From positions 428,492 to 492,491 of the forward strand of contig CH003268.1 in the NCBI GenBank assembly GCA_000149265.1: a stretch of DNA of 64,000 nt, in the 5' to 3' direction. The DNA comes from Ciona savignyi. Taxonomy: Eukaryota; Chordata; Ascidiacea; Phlebobranchia; Cionidae. Made by a program: the position numbers and the translations under genes. Under the pieces are notes generated by a model. That model worked only from the letters and a program-made list of their open reading frames with translations. It was not told where the DNA came from and made no database searches. Shown here piece after piece: positions 10,540-30,392 of this stretch. How positions within the stretch are numbered: the stretch's first letter is position 1; each line of letters starts with the position of its first letter.

Positions 10540-12700
10540 CATGCACGAAAAAATCACCACATGGTATTGTGGGAAATGGCAAATTAGTCTGGAAACATGA
10601 AAGTCTGGTGCGAAAAATAAATCGATTTACAGCCTGTGGGAAATCTGGGACAAAGGTTTTAGAAGAACGCAGATGCGCAGTCAAGACCTCTCTTAACACA
10701 GCCGACACAAGGCACCCAAAACGAAGTATTACAGTTGGGAGGTCAAAAATAGTAACGCTTAACACAAGGTCTACATTTCCCCCTTAAAAGGTAAGATATA
10801 AAGTTCAAAAACACAATATGAACGTAAATATACAACTCATTCATCGTACATAAAACGCTTGGGAGGTACAATAACTCTCCCATAACGCGAACGTAAAGTA
10901 CCCGAACTGCGACCATCGGGCGGCACAGGTACAGGAACCAGTTTACTGCGATTCCGTCGAAGAATGCGGTCCTCCGTTTGAACAGTGTATAAACGGGGTT
11001 TACGCAAGGATGAAACAACGATACAGTCTTTCAAGTCTCGGTGCGGGTCTATCGACAATGCAATTCCTTTTTCCAATGGTAGTAACGGTTTTGCGCGGTG
11101 ACGTTTGTCATTGTGTTTCGCCATATTGTATTTTCTTCGAAAGTCTTTTAGATATGACCACTCTGGATCTAGCTTCAACGGCAGCACGGGTAAGGAGCTT
11201 CGAATTCTTCTATCCATTAGTAATTCTGCTGGGCTGTATCCAGTGGAGAGAGGCGTTGCTCTGTAGGCCAGTAGACCACGGTAAGGATCAGATTTTCTCA
11301 GGGTGCCCTTTATCGTGTTCACGGCTCTCTCTGCTTTCCCGTTGCTCTGAGGATATCGAGGAGTGCTGGTGACGTGTCTGAAACCGTAACTTTTGGAGAA
11401 TCTGTAAAAAATAAAGGATGCAAATTGAGGTCCGTTATCTGATACAAGTTGTTGTGGGATCCCATAACGGGCAAAGATTGATTTAAGTTTCTTAATGACA
11501 TCTGCCGATCGAGTCCCTCTATCGAGCAAAGCAACTTCAATGAATCTTGAGAAGTAGTCTACAACAACAAGGTAGTTAAGATTTTTCCAGTCAAACAAGT
11601 CACAACCGACTTTCTCCCAAGGACCATTCGGCAGTTCAGACGGAATCAATGGCTCTGTGTTAAGGTAGAAGCTGCTTGGCATCAAGCAATTCCTAGGAGA
11701 GTGTGTTTCATGCGGAACGACAAAATCTTTTTTCTTTTTTGGAGGGCGATCCTTCTCTTTTCAAATTGTATCGCGCCCTTGTTGATTTTTAAACCATACC
11801 TTTTTTATCAATATCCAGAAAATCTAGGTAATCTATATGCGGTATGATTCGTCCGGCCCGTTGGTCTGACGGTTAAGTGCGTCGCCTTTCAATCGAAAGC
11901 TTGAAGGTGCGAAACTGGTCGCTAGCTAGTCGGTTGTATCCTTGGGCAAGGCACTTTACGGACATTGCCTGAACCCAGAGGATTAATGGGTTCTACCAAA
12001 TTGAAGGAACATGTCTATCATATACAGCAATAGCTCCGGTAACCCGACGATGGGCGCGAGGTGATCTGACGATTACCCGTGTGTTAACCCCCTTGGTTTT
12101 CCCATTCACGGGGATAAAGATGAATATCCTATCCTATCCTATGAATATAAAGGCAGCAGGTAGTAAACTGTTGAGTTTATCGTTAGGGTTGGGGTTAGAG
12201 CTTAGAGTAAGTTTTCACACAAATAGTGTGTGCAGTTTCTCTCCTTTTAGTGTTGTCCCATTATTCTACTAGTTTTAATGCAATGTCAACATAGTGCATA
12301 GCCGAAGCACTTAGCACACCACTGAATAGCCAGCATTTGGTTTCGAACCCATCACCTTTCGCCTGACAGTTTGACGCGCAGCTGGTAGTGGTACAATATA
12401 AGCTGACCGGCGCTGTATAGTTTGAAAAAAGAAGAATCGGCCTCCAAAAAAAAGAGTTTTTCGTTCCGCATGAACAACTCTCTCCTAGGAATTGCTCGAT
12501 GCCAAGCAGCTTCTACCTTGTGGTTAAAATGTCTATACTTAGTGCAAATGTTGCAGTTTCTTACGTAGCTGTTTAAGTCTTTTGATAGTCCAGAACAATG
12601 ACCAAGATGTCATAATTTTGTTACGTAGACATTCCACAGTAAACTACTAACCTGTAAGCATCATAGTCATATCTGGAAGTCAGAGGAGTTTTTCTAATTG
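10540..12700 (-). mobile_element. Old Ty3/gypsy fragment, rearranged
   Basis: Fossil. An LTR-like remnant (about 10540-10770, also found at 16735-16925) lies next to an integrase region at 10837-11685 with a recognisable rve catalytic core and a C-terminal domain. The zinc-binding (HHCC) part of an integrase lies separately at about 12530-12700, same strand. A short segment (about 11660-11760 and 12440-12525) is present in inverted orientation, so the copy has been rearranged, and a SINE sits between the parts. No reverse transcriptase is seen. It is clearly broken and much older than the 5832-8120 element. Confidence 0.75.
11851..12142 (+). mobile_element. SINE, full-length, inside the old gypsy fragment
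   Basis: Complete head, body and TATCC tail. Lying inside a rearranged gypsy fossil, it is probably younger than it. Confidence 0.85.
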
Positions 12701-12719
12701 ATGTATGTTGGGACAGTGC

Positions 12720-13076
12720 CTTTGAAAAGGTTAAATATGGTTAATCAATATCAAATATAATTTCTTATTGTAAAAAAATGGAAAAGCCTATAGGGCCTCA
12801 AAGTATGTAAAAAAAGCTAGGGCTATGCAAATACCTAGATTAAAGAAGGTTAATTGAAATTTGTTTCCTGAAAATTGCTTGGTCAAGTTAAGATTAATGT
12901 TCATTAATAATAAATATACATGTTTTAATCATACATTGCTTTGTATTGCAGATCGGCATAAAGTTACCCGCAATATTTTAGTGATAAATTGTGGATAAGA
13001 TTTTCACTGAACATACAAATAATTGTCAATTTCTTAAATATATATCGTGTAACTGACAAAAAGTTAGTTTACAGTT
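12720..13076. other. Downstream region of the caspase gene
   Basis: AT-rich. It probably includes the caspase 3' UTR. No other feature seen. Confidence 0.35.
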
Positions 13077-16000
13077 TTACTGTTGCACATCACTAAGTAT
13101 ATGGTAGCACATTACCTGTTGACTATATTTGCCACTACTCGAAAGTTCTTTGTTCTTTTTTGGAAAATATAGGTAACCGGTAAGTTGGTTGGTTATGGAT
13201 GGAATCTGCTTTGTTCTGTTTTTTGTCATATCTTGCGAAAGTGAGTGGAAGTTAAAAGCCACCGCGTGATTGACTTTTGTCATGATCTGGGTGCAATGTT
13301 TGTTGAAGTATAATCATGCTTATGTAGTGTATAAAGTTTTCATAAAGCTCTCTCTGCCCTTTTCTTTAATTCTATTTATTTTTAACATTGTGCTCTTTTT
13401 AGATTCCCGTTCACTTTTCGTTTTGTGATTGGTTTATTTTGTTGATACGTGTTTTCCTCGTTTTTCCTATGTTTTTCAATGTCATATAGTTAGTTGCAAT
13501 ACAGAGTCGAGCAAAAGAGGTTATCGAACCCAAAAGTCGATTTGTTACACTTATAACAATTATATCTGATGCTTTCGGCTATAGTATACAGATAAGCGGT
13601 TAATACACTGGTCAAAGAAAAAAGACCCAAGGGTCGCATTTAGCTTTAGTAAGTAAGTAACAAAACTATCACTCATACTCTGAATTAGTGAAAAATCTTT
13701 ATTAATTAAATAAAAAAAATAACTACTGAATGTCAAAGTTATGAAAAATATTAACACATATATATTAATATGGTTTTGTTTACAAAATTACCTGGTTTAT
13801 TTCTAGCTGGTCACCAAATCTATTAAGAGTTGCACATAGAGCTTGAATGAAAATTGAGCCGTTTTCTTTGTTTCTCCAGGAACAGTATTCTAAAAGTAAA
13901 GTCAATAAATTCACTTGTCTGTAAGAACCATTAAAAAGTCAATAAATTCACTTGTCTGTCCTGGACCATTAAAAACTCTCACACACTTGTCCATTATTTT
14001 TAAATTTTTGACTTGTTTTATAATTTGCACGATAAAAAAAGTCCTTTGTCCACTTAATTTTATAATCTAACTAAACCCATAAGTACGGCCAGGTCCTATT
14101 AAATGTCATATGTTTATTGAGAAAAATTATACGACTTCTCATAAAGGTGCACACATGGATAATCCTCTGTGATTTGCACCAACTGTTGTTAGGATAAAAT
14201 TGCAGACATTTAAAGTGTTAATATATACCTACATACAGTCTGTTGTGTATGATAAATAATAACAAAAATATCTATTTAAACCAATTGCAATGCAAATTCT
14301 TTTAAAAAACACACATACAGTACCGTATTTCCCCACCGTTTACAGTTGATTGTGCAATGAGAAAATCTGCTTCTGCTGGTATGGTCACCATTTCCTTTTC
14401 TGGACCACCGCCATTTTGTCGACCAAACGAATCACATTGCAGGTTGGTAACGCTAGCAGGGTTGGATAGCTTGGATCCCCGGCATGCCTGTGTGCAAGAA
14501 GTAACAACTGTAAAATCACTGGTTTGGTATTTCGTCATACAGCCGCATGGACCATGTAAATATACAGTTACACACATCACTCTGGTCCACGCTTTCGGGC
14601 CACACCTTCTCCTAAGGCCGGCTCCCCCTCATTACTGGTCGCGCTTTACCGCACACTCTTCATTAGGGCTCTATTTCGTTTTGATCTTAATTAATTTGGA
14701 TCGCTTAATATTGTTCTTTCGGCTAGTTCTGGCGGCCGCGTCTGCTATATTCATTAATTTATATTCTTCTTTACTGACGTGTTCTAACGACTGTTCGTTT
14801 TGCCGTTTTTTTCCGTTCCTGTAGCGTGATTATATTCGTTTGCCATTTTTAAAAAACTGGGGCAAAAAATTTAATAAACTAAACTAAACACAGAGTGCAA
14901 GAACATAATATACAGTTTCTAGTAACTTTTACCTGAATGAAGAAAAGCTTTGGCTTGGCAGCTAACGATGGGCACTGATCTGCACCAAATGGTCGCATGA
15001 AGTCTTTAAGGGTCATTTTATCATCTTTGGCATAGAGAACATCTTTTTCATCACCGTGTGTTAGGATTGCACAACCGAAGCAGTCGTAATTGGAATGATC
15101 AGCTTCTGAAACTAAAATGCCAGTACACTTTAATCAATATGGTTTGGTTAATTGAATAAATTTTATATCATATAGTTAGAAACATACAAAACATTTTGCT
15201 GAAATTAATATGCTTAAATACACTTGATATGGTTTATTAAATTTAAAATGATAAACAAATGTCACTGAACTATACTGCCACAAACTTAACACATCAAATT
15301 TGTTAGAAAGGACGATATGGTATTTACATCAACAGTGTAAAGAGAGAGTGAAAAGGCTATCAAATCATTTTATTCAACACTCAGCCGATATCACACTGTT
15401 CAATTTGTTTTAATCCCGACAGGCAGGTACTTCTTACTTGCTTTAATCCAACTAATAATTGTCTCCCGAGTGCAGTCTGTGAAAATCCTGATTTTGTCAA
15501 AGCCGAGGTGCCTCATTGTATTTTCCAAGTTTTCTGCGTCAATCATTGTTCCAAAACGAGTTTTTAGTTTTAAATGGAAATCAAAAGTCTGCAGAGAAAC
15601 AAACCTCATTTAACTTTACTAAAAAAACATAGACAGCTATATCTGAATGTCAAGGTATATTTGTTGTTTTTTTTTAGCACGCGGCTTCAAATATTAATAT
15701 AGAGGCGTGTTATGCAAATAGATGGAGTGGAATAGTTTAATTGGTGGCATAACCTGCTCAAAAATTAATGACAGATCATGCTAAATATGCATAGACAAGC
15801 GTAGCAAACAAGATTAAGCTGATATAATTATTTTTAAATTGAGACGTTTCGGTTATTAATTAATATTTTTATCGCATTTATTGTAAAAGGAAAATTTTCA
15901 TAATAAAAATAATTATATATATGTACTTATATACCCTGGCGGTCTTAAAACTCCTAGATAAACTGAACTCCTAGATAAGATATGACTAAAAAGATTTTGA

Positions 16001-16412
16001 ATATAAAAATTACAATGATTTTTTTAAGTAAAGGGGATCAAAGGGGTTTTAAAAAAGGGCAGTTTAATAACTTAAGAGCTAAAAGCAATAGTAAATTTCT
16101 GATTAAAAGACTTACGCGTTGATTAAATATAATGAAGCAACCCCGATTTTTGTTGTTCATTGGATACAAAAAATCCTTTGAGTTCACCACAAAAGTTGGG
16201 GCTGTTTCGGGAAAAACTTTATAATCTTTAAGTGATGCTGAAGGAATGTTAGTATTCCATTGATCAAAGGAATCAGTGGCATCTTTTGTACCAGTGGCAC
16301 TTACTGCCCCTCTGTCAGCAGTATCTTTAAGTTTAGGTAAGAATGACCTGCAAAATAGTTGATTCTTAGCGTTATTCTTATCACATTCAGGCAATGGTCG
16401 TTTTTTCCTCAT
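13077..16412 (-). CDS. Caspase (cysteine-aspartate protease), six exons
   Basis: Exons on the minus strand: 16412-16116, 15588-15438, 15111-14933, 14487-14337, 13889-13792, 13286-13077. All junctions are GT-AG and in phase, giving 361 residues. Large-subunit features: YPMNNKNRGCFIIFNQ, then RFGTMIDAENLENTMRHLGF, then the catalytic histidine H168 in CAILTHGD. The active-site pentapeptide QACRG (C211) is split by an intron between Q and A. Small subunit: IPAEADFLIAQST, SWRNKENGSIFIQALC, KQIPSITNQLTGYLYFPK. The inter-subunit Asp may be the one in LQCDSFG. The roughly 90-residue N-terminus shows no DED or CARD, so an executioner-type caspase is most likely. The start at 16412 is the first in-frame ATG, but a good acceptor (TATTTTGCAG) lies inside exon 1, so an upstream prodomain exon is possible. 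Confidence 0.9.
13905..13985. repeat. Short tandem duplication in a caspase intron
   Basis: Two copies of a unit of about 40 bp containing GTCAATAAATTCACTTGTCT followed by CCATTAAAA, just upstream (in gene order) of the fifth exon. Confidence 0.65.
14640..14885 (+). repeat. Interspersed repeat in a caspase intron
   Basis: Contains GACGTGTTCTAACGACTG, then GCCGTTTTT and TCCGTT, and ends AATAAACTAAACTAAAC. The same string occurs at 19735-19880. It looks like the 3' end of a dispersed element; the family is not recognised. Confidence 0.5.
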
Positions 16413-16734
16413 GTCCAACGACAGGATACAGTGTAGATTATTTATGATTGGAGGCAATTTTATTGATTTTAAGGTTAACCCATCAGTTTACTGTGCAGAG
16501 ATAAAAGGTAATGTGGTAGTATTTGTGCTTATTGCTTGAAACTAAATCTGGCCTGACGATTTGTTTGATAATGGTACTCAGTTAAGACTGACAATCCAAA
16601 AAATTCTCTCTTAGTTATATGAATCTTAGTTATATGAGAAACCAGTAAAAGACACATAGGTTAACTAATTACATTTTGCACCTGATCTCGTTAGACGTTT
16701 TTTAGACTCATTTAGTTAAATCACATTTTCGACA

Positions 16735-16925
16735 TGAGGGGTACAAACACGAACAAAAGCGACATTGCATAGTATTGTGAAAGGGGAGATTAGTCAGGAA
16801 ACACAACTGGTGCGAGAATTAAAATTGATTTACAGGCCACAGAAAATTAGGCAAAAGGTTTACACAGATACGCAGTAAAGGTTTCGTTTAGCACAGTTTG
16901 GTAAAAAGCGCCCAAAAAAAACACA
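16735..16925. repeat. Worn LTR-like remnant
   Basis: Diverged match to 10540-10770 (shared elements such as CTGGTGCGA, GATTTACAG and GCGCCCAAA). It is treated as a lone remnant of the same old gypsy family. Confidence 0.45.
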
Positions 16926-17499
16926 CATAAATTGGTTACAGATAGAATCTTTAAGAAAACAGTTAATTTGTGTCATTGCAATAAAATAAAGTGGTGAGGT
17001 TCACAGTAGCACCATGACCAGAAATGGAAGCTATAAAACGCATGTTACTTCAGTTGACGTAAAATAAAGGGTGCATGACATAAAAACCTTCTTCAAATTC
17101 CAGCTACGACACTCCTAATGTGAACTAAAGTTTTGTATAAAATGATTAGTATGTTTTATTCCTAACTTCACAATGGCACAACAAAATGTACTTCTCTGCC
17201 TGTGGCCATCAATAAATAATATCATAGAGCTCATACCCTTACATTGAATGTTAAAAACTATTGAAGCTTATGCATAACAGTTTCGAATTTGAATCCAATA
17301 CAAAATAATTTGTAATTATATTTTATTGTAGAAAATTAAGTACTCACAGTTTTCTTACTAAAATTGGTAAAGAATGTTTTTTGCTTTTTGTTTGAGTCTC
17401 TTAGGGGTGGTTTAAAATTCTAGATTTGAAATTAATGATTCTATAATGGTTTTATAAAACAAACCGATTCAGATAAGGACATTCCCAAAGTATAGGATA

Positions 17500-17690
17500 A
17501 AATATTCATGTTTATTTCCACTAATGAAAAAACCAATGGGCGTTAACACACAGGCAATCGTCACTGTCGAGTTACTATTGTGTTGTGTATCATTAAGGTT
17601 TTTCTTCAATTTAGTAGAACCCAGTAATTCGCTGGGTTTAGGCAATGTCCATTAAGTGCCTTGTCCAAGGACTCAACCATATGGTTTTTA
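17500..17690 (-). mobile_element. SINE fragment, minus strand
   Basis: Antisense of the SINE body (GCGTTAACACACAGGCAATC, then TAGAACCCAGTAATTCGCTG, then GTGCCTTGTCCAAGGAC). The head is missing. Confidence 0.7.
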
Positions 17691-17877
17691 TTTTTGTCAC
17701 TAAAGGAAATACTAGTACAAAAAATAAATAATAACGAAAAATATCTCCGCTTAAAAAAAAACTCTCAAATTTGTAATTTAGATCAATGAAAGGTGGAAAT
17801 GAGACCGATTTATGTGCATGGAGGCAACAAAAAATCAATGCACTACTTTAAATTCCTGTAGATACATCAAAGCCCAC

Positions 17878-17978
17878 CTTCCACAATTTGGTTGAAACGT
17901 CCGTATTTCGTTGCTGGCAGACATATTGCAGGAATTCGGTGATGGTGTATTCAGAGAAGGGCATTTTCAATATGTCAT
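17878..17978 (-). other. Possible isolated exon
   Basis: An open 33-codon stretch between an AG acceptor and a GTGGGC donor reads DILKMPFSEYTITEFLQYVC and then QQRNTDVSTKLWK. If the donor is not used it continues to VGFDVSTGI and a stop. The composition looks coding, but I recognise no family. Its phase does not join cleanly to the caspase first exon. It could be a terminal exon of an unseen gene or chance. Confidence 0.22.
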
Positions 17979-20358
17979 CTTAAGAAAACAAACCAAAGTT
18001 AGTAGGGGTATGTAAAACACATATGTGATTGTATATTCGTAAATAAAAAAAATTATTTGGTTACTTTTTAAATCCCACTAATGTTACTAATTTTGTTGAA
18101 GTAACACCCGTTTAGAATAATGTACATGGTTACTTCTTGACTGTGATTTATTATGAGTGACAAAACATAGGATAATATAGTAAAACATTTACCAAAATAA
18201 TAAGACACTAAACAATTGAATTTAAGTAAGGTACCATAGCAAGGTTAACATGCCTACAATATCTAAACATGCTCAGGTTGCATAATAGTTTCCTAAACGG
18301 TCAAAACAATTTCAAGAAAATTATTTCCAATTCTTAAAAAATATTAAGTTTAGTGATAAAAATTTACTTGCGACAATTTAATATGTAGATTTAGGTTTCT
18401 CTACTTGTAGTTTTAATTCCTTCAAAGAAAAAAAACTGAAAGCAACTGTGTCTGACCTAGTACATGCCTTGAATTTGTCGATTTGTTTAATAAATAAAAC
18501 AAAATTATTTGTCGTTTTTTATTTTTGATTCTCTAATTTAACCGACTACTCTAGCTACTTAAGGATTTACAATATAGAATGCATCTAGTTGCAGTTTAAA
18601 TGTAATTAGGCGGCATTTGTCAAAGACAGTAAGTGATTAAATTGATTTTATTCAAGTTGGTGGCCTGATGGGTGTTAAGGTTACCTGAATTACAGGTCAG
18701 TTATGGAAAAAGTTCTTCTGATTTTATTTCGTCAACATGAGCGTCTTGTCCGTCCGGAATTTTAAAGAAGAAATTGTTAAACCAAAACAAAACTTTCAGA
18801 TATAATAGACAACATAACTTAAATGTGTTAAAACGTTAAATTTAGTGTTTCACCCAAGGGGAATTACCCACAACCGTAAAACAATATTTGTCCTTTTTCC
18901 CCGCATTAGAAATTCTAGAAATCGTAACGTGCAACGTAATTACCCTAATTTAACTTAATTGTGTGTGTTGGCATTTCACTTACAATCGATGTTAAAAAGT
19001 TGATTAATTCTTTAAATAATTAAGAAAATTCCGAAATTTTGGTTAGTATATAGAACCCCGGTTTTCCTTATTAATCTGGATAGCGGTTTGCTGTTCGTGG
19101 GGAAAGGTGCATTCGGCTGCTATTCCTCGCTTGGCCACAAGTTCACCTTAGACTGTCTTTCTACCCTGCGATGGTCGCGGTGGCTAGCCTAACACTGATT
19201 TGTGGTAATAACTACATACATGGATCGCACTGTAACTTCTTGATTTTATTCGTCATTTCTGTAAGTTAATTTATTCTGCTAGTTGTTTTTTTGTTCAAAA
19301 AATCATGAAAATAAATATCAAATAAATATGGGTCATGAAGACAGATAAGGTGTGAACGACTATTTTAGCTGTGTGAAATGGGTCGCGTTTGTAATAAATA
19401 AAAATGAACAAATTATTATTTCTGTTGTGGTAAAATTGGATGGTGGTAACAAATTCTTCGTTAGCTCTGACAACGCCAAATAGCATAGAGGTGAACCTGC
19501 AAAAACTAGTATAACATGTTTGGCGAATCATACAGGGCTACACAACATAATTTACTGGTGCATTGTATCTGAGTGCGTGTATAATTGATGTAGAATTATC
19601 GAAATGCTGCCTCTAATTGTGCCATATATAGTGTAATTATATATATATTTTTTCTTCTTCTTCTTCTTTTATAAACATTCAATTATTTTTTCAATTTTTC
19701 TTTATTTTTTTTTGGAGGGGGGGAGGGCACGTCTATTTATAGCGAATTTTAATAATTTATTTATTTTTAGACGTGTTCTAACGACTGTCGTTTCGCCGTT
19801 TTTTCCGTTTTCCAAATTTTTATCAACAGTCCTGCTTCATGTTTTCACTGTGAAAACAAAAAATAAACCAAACTAAATTATCTAACAATTACGGCAGCAA
19901 CGCCGGAAATTGTATCATATGACCCCATGAAGCCATACTTTCGCCAACCAAGTAAGTAAAATCAGTAGCATATATCTTCGCTGATTAGCGGGAAAATAAA
20001 ATATAAACAAACAGCCTCGCAGTGCGACGAAACATAGACATCAAGGTGGCGAAAGGTAATAAAGATCAATATTAGACATGCTAAAGGTCAGCACACATAA
20101 CGCAGCGCTTCTACAAACTATGAAAATATGGCAATTCGTCCGACCAAACTTGGCACCGTATAGGTTCCATATACAGACATTGTTACTCGACGTGGATGGG
20201 TGGTGCTACAGGCGATTCGACATGGGCACTACGATCTCTTATTTTATTACTTTTAATTTGCACCGACGCTTTGCAAAAGGAAAGAACAGCCGTACCTAAT
20301 TTATTAACCTTCGCGGTGTTTCTACAAACAGGACTTAATTAGAGGAAATGACTCCCGA
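17979..20358. other. Repeat-rich spacer
   Basis: Holds two interspersed repeats: 19050-19170, a diverged match to about 9690-9790 (GGTGCATTYGGCTGCT context), and 19735-19880, a match to 14773-14885. No gene recognised. Confidence 0.45.
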
Positions 20359-20701
20359 TCATTTATCTTTTAAAATAGAAAACTTTGAGACATAAGGAAC
20401 TGCGTTGGAGAGCGAAGGGCGAACACTGGCGTTATATTTACGGGGACATATGCCATATACAAAAGTTAGGCTGCACTTGCTTTGGAAACGTATGTCAGAG
20501 ACACGTTTATACCTGGGTACTCTTGACGAGTTGACAATTTCGCGCATCTGCTTTAAAATCTAAATTCCTACCAATTACGGGATGCAGTAAATTTCCAACG
20601 CGAAAACTCCAATGAAATTTACCTACGCCATTAAAAGTTATAAAAACAGTTTCTTTACAAGACACTTTGATATTAGTGTCATTCAACTTATAGACAAACA
20701 A
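20359..20701 (-). mobile_element. Old gypsy fragment, protease region
   Basis: Fossil. The translated segment FNGVGKFHWSFRVGN then LHPVIG matches the protease-proximal part of the 5832-8120 element (GVGSFKWSFQIAN, RHPVIG). It is broken, with no LTRs seen close by, and belongs to a related Ty3/gypsy lineage. Confidence 0.6.
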
Positions 20702-22058
20702 TTTCCGGAATTAAATAATGACTTAACATTATCCATTGGAGGTACAAATGAACATTCCTCGCATTCTTTTCCTCACTTATTAAAAACATTACAGGGGTGC
20801 TGTGCGAAATTACCTATAAAGTATTCTAAAATTTGGAATAAATAAACTTTATCATAAACTTTTTTCAGTTTTTGAATTAAATGTGAATTGTACACAGATA
20901 AGTACGATTTGGTAACTTAATTATTCATCAGTTTATACTCGCAGAAACATTTATTAGGTATGACAATTTTCTTCTTTCATGTTTCGATCTTTCTTGTTCT
21001 TTAGTATTTCAATTCTAAAGTACAGTGTGACCCTCCTATTGATGTTTACTCACCCACTAAGATAAAAAATAAAACACTTATATATCTAGTAAAATAACTT
21101 ACCTCCGTTCGGAAATTGCTTTGATTTCGCATTTAATATCGATGTTGTTGTATTTTTTACCACTTCGAGTATCACCAGCACTATTAATGTTAGTTCACGC
21201 ACAGTAGTGCTATTTTAAGTCTTGCCTATATTGTAAAAAAATAAAATCTTTTAAGAACCAAGTTTTCGACAGCCTACTTGGTATTTAATAAATTTTCGTC
21301 GTCGACTCTACTTGCACCATACACACTAAACTAAAGTCAAGATAGGGAATTTATCGGTGTCTGCGTGACCTAAAAATTAAAAAAATCGAATTCAATTTCG
21401 AGTTGTGTGCATAAATTACTGCTTAAAAAGACAACAATAAATTGAATTGGTAGGTCATCTGGCACTTTTGACGATACAAAAAATCAACACTCGGTAACGA
21501 CTGCACAACTTGACTAAAATAAATACCTCAAGCTGTAGAACCAAAGCAAGTCTTTATAGGTACGGGACTAGTATTGTGCGGGGAAAAGAAAAAGGGATTT
21601 CGGGTTTTCCATTTTTGATAGGTAACCTAAGAGTTTCTCTTCACATTATGTAGCTAAAGGTCAATATACCGGGAGGATATTTTTCTAAGTAAAGTCGTCT
21701 GTAATATTTATGGAGAGTAATGATGTGTTGGTTTTAAGTTAATCTTTTTTCTGGTGTGGATCTAATAAAGCCACAGAGAAGTGACCGAAAATGCTTCTAA
21801 GTGCTGTATGTGCTTTTGAGGCCTGTAAAATAAATAGATTTCGCACTTGATTGCTAATCAAGGTTAATTAATGCACAAATACAAATATGCTCATTGCGAC
21901 ATTTAATCGTTCTTATAGATGATTAACGATTTGTTTGAACTTAACTGGCCAATTTCTAACAGTTTCATGTCCCTTGATATCTTATTTAAATTGGCCATTT
22001 ATTATTATAACTAATGTCGTGGTGGCCGTATATTTGCTATATATTAAGTGCATGGTTC
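20702..22058. other. AT-rich spacer, no gene seen
   Basis: No recognisable ORF or repeat boundary. Confidence 0.4.
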
Positions 22059-22352
22059 GTCCGGCCCGGTGGTCTAGCAGTTAAGTGCGTCGCCTTTCAA
22101 TCGAAAGGTTGCAGGTGCGAAACTAGTCGCTAGCTAGTCGGTTGTGTCCTTGGGCAAGGCACTTTACGGACATTGCCTGAACCCAGCGGATTAATGGGCT
22201 CTACCAAATTGAAGGAACGTGTCTATCATATACAACACACTGCAATAGCTCCGGTAACCCGACGATGGGCGCGAGGTGATCTGACGATTGTCCGTGTGTT
22301 AACCCCCTAGGTGTTCCCATTCACGGGGATAAACATGAATATCCTATCCTAT
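22059..22352 (+). mobile_element. SINE, full-length
   Basis: Complete head, body and short TATCC tail. Confidence 0.85.
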
Positions 22353-22612
22353 AGTATTTTAATTAATGTTTTAAAATAACCAGAAAGAAAAAAAATAACT
22401 TTTTGGGTTATGCCTTTACTATTTGGACTGTAATTACATTTAATTAGCTTTATTGGTGGCATTTTGCTTAACATACAAAACTTTATGTTATTATGCTTCA
22501 CGAGGCAAGTGTAGTTTTGGCGCTTTTACTGAACCAACGGGCGGCCGGCGGTTTTCGAATCAACCACCTTTCGTCTGATTGTCCGAGTTGATACCGCAAG
22601 AACGGTATCATT

Positions 22613-22904
22613 GTCCGGCCCGTTGGTCTAACGGTTAAGTGCGTCGCCTTTCAATCAAAAGGTTGCAGGTGCGAAACTGGTGGCTAGCTAATCGGTTGTG
22701 TCCTTGGGCAAGGCACTTTACGGACATTGCCTGAACCCAGCGGAATAATGGGTTCTACCAAATTGAAGGAACGTGTCTATCATATACAACACACTGCAAT
22801 AGCTCGGTAACCCGACGATGGGCGCCAGGTGATCTGACGATTGCCCGGGTGTTAACCCCCTTGGTTTTCCCATTCACGGGGATAAAGATGAATATCCTAT
22901 CCTA
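22613..22904 (+). mobile_element. SINE, full-length
   Basis: Complete copy 260 bp downstream of the previous one in the same orientation, ending where the ALDH9-flank duplication begins. Confidence 0.85.
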
Positions 22905-22914
22905 GCCTTCTGAG

Positions 22915-29383
<6,469 letters not shown>

Positions 29384-30392
29384 TCTGTAGGATTAAATCT
29401 GAAATAAAATATTTTACAAATTTATTACAATATTGTTACTTTGCAGACAGAATTTATGTCAAACTTACTTTATAAACTAGAGTAAACTTTTGTTGGATTG
29501 ATTAAAACACTCAAAAACACTTTATTCATTTGTTTCCCATGACAATTAATGATATATTTGTCAATATGTTAAACAATATTAAGAATTGGGAATACCAAAT
29601 ATTGGTATAAACAGATGTTTTAAAGCAGGTGATCAGTGCTTAGTATATACCAGTTGTGCATATAGGGTGCTGGGTTCAGAGAAAAAATGAAATATGTTAT
29701 TTTCCGACACAATTTATTTAATGTAATGACTGCTGCACTGAAAATACTCATTATGCCAACTTTGGAAATATAAGATTTCTAATGGAATTTGCTTTAAATC
29801 AATTGTATTTTTCAAATTAAAGGCTGTAGACATAGATTACAAATTGCAATTTATAAGCGCAAAGCACTTAATTTAGCTTAAAGGCAATCTGTTCAAATTT
29901 GTACTAATAATGGCACAGGTTGTAGTTAACAAGATATACTATGTGGATATGTTCAAATATAAAGTACCGTTATATGACGTTAGTAACCAAAAAGATTTTA
30001 AATGTATAGCAATGTGCTGTGCTTGGTAATTTAGTTACATCAAATTAAGATACCAGTATGGTATTTTTTTTAACTAAAATTTTTCCGAATTTTTTTCTTG
30101 TAAGTAGGCTACTGTAAATTGAAACACTGTACAAACAAAAGAATCATATATAATACAATATACAAGAAAAGTAATTAATACATCAACCGGCCCACCAATA
30201 ATGTTTATTAAAAGAAGTAAGCTGATAAACTCCATCAGTTTTCATTATTTAATTAATTTTAATTGTTTTTTAAATAACCAAAAAATTAAGAACTGATTTT
30301 TTCGATTTTTAAACCTAAAAATATGTTCAGAAATTTCAAATTATCACATTTACACCAAGACTATTAAGAATCCACTTTTGCCAGCGTTTTTG
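29384..30392. other. Spacer between ALDH9 and SERF
   Basis: AT-rich. Probably contains the ALDH9 promoter (minus strand) and the SERF 3' UTR near 30300-30390. No repeat or ORF recognised. Confidence 0.4.

Noticed and set aside
17878-17978. Prodomain exon of the caspase
   Set aside because: Open and flanked by splice-like sites, but the phase does not fit the first caspase exon and no death-fold pattern is visible. Kept only as a possible isolated exon.
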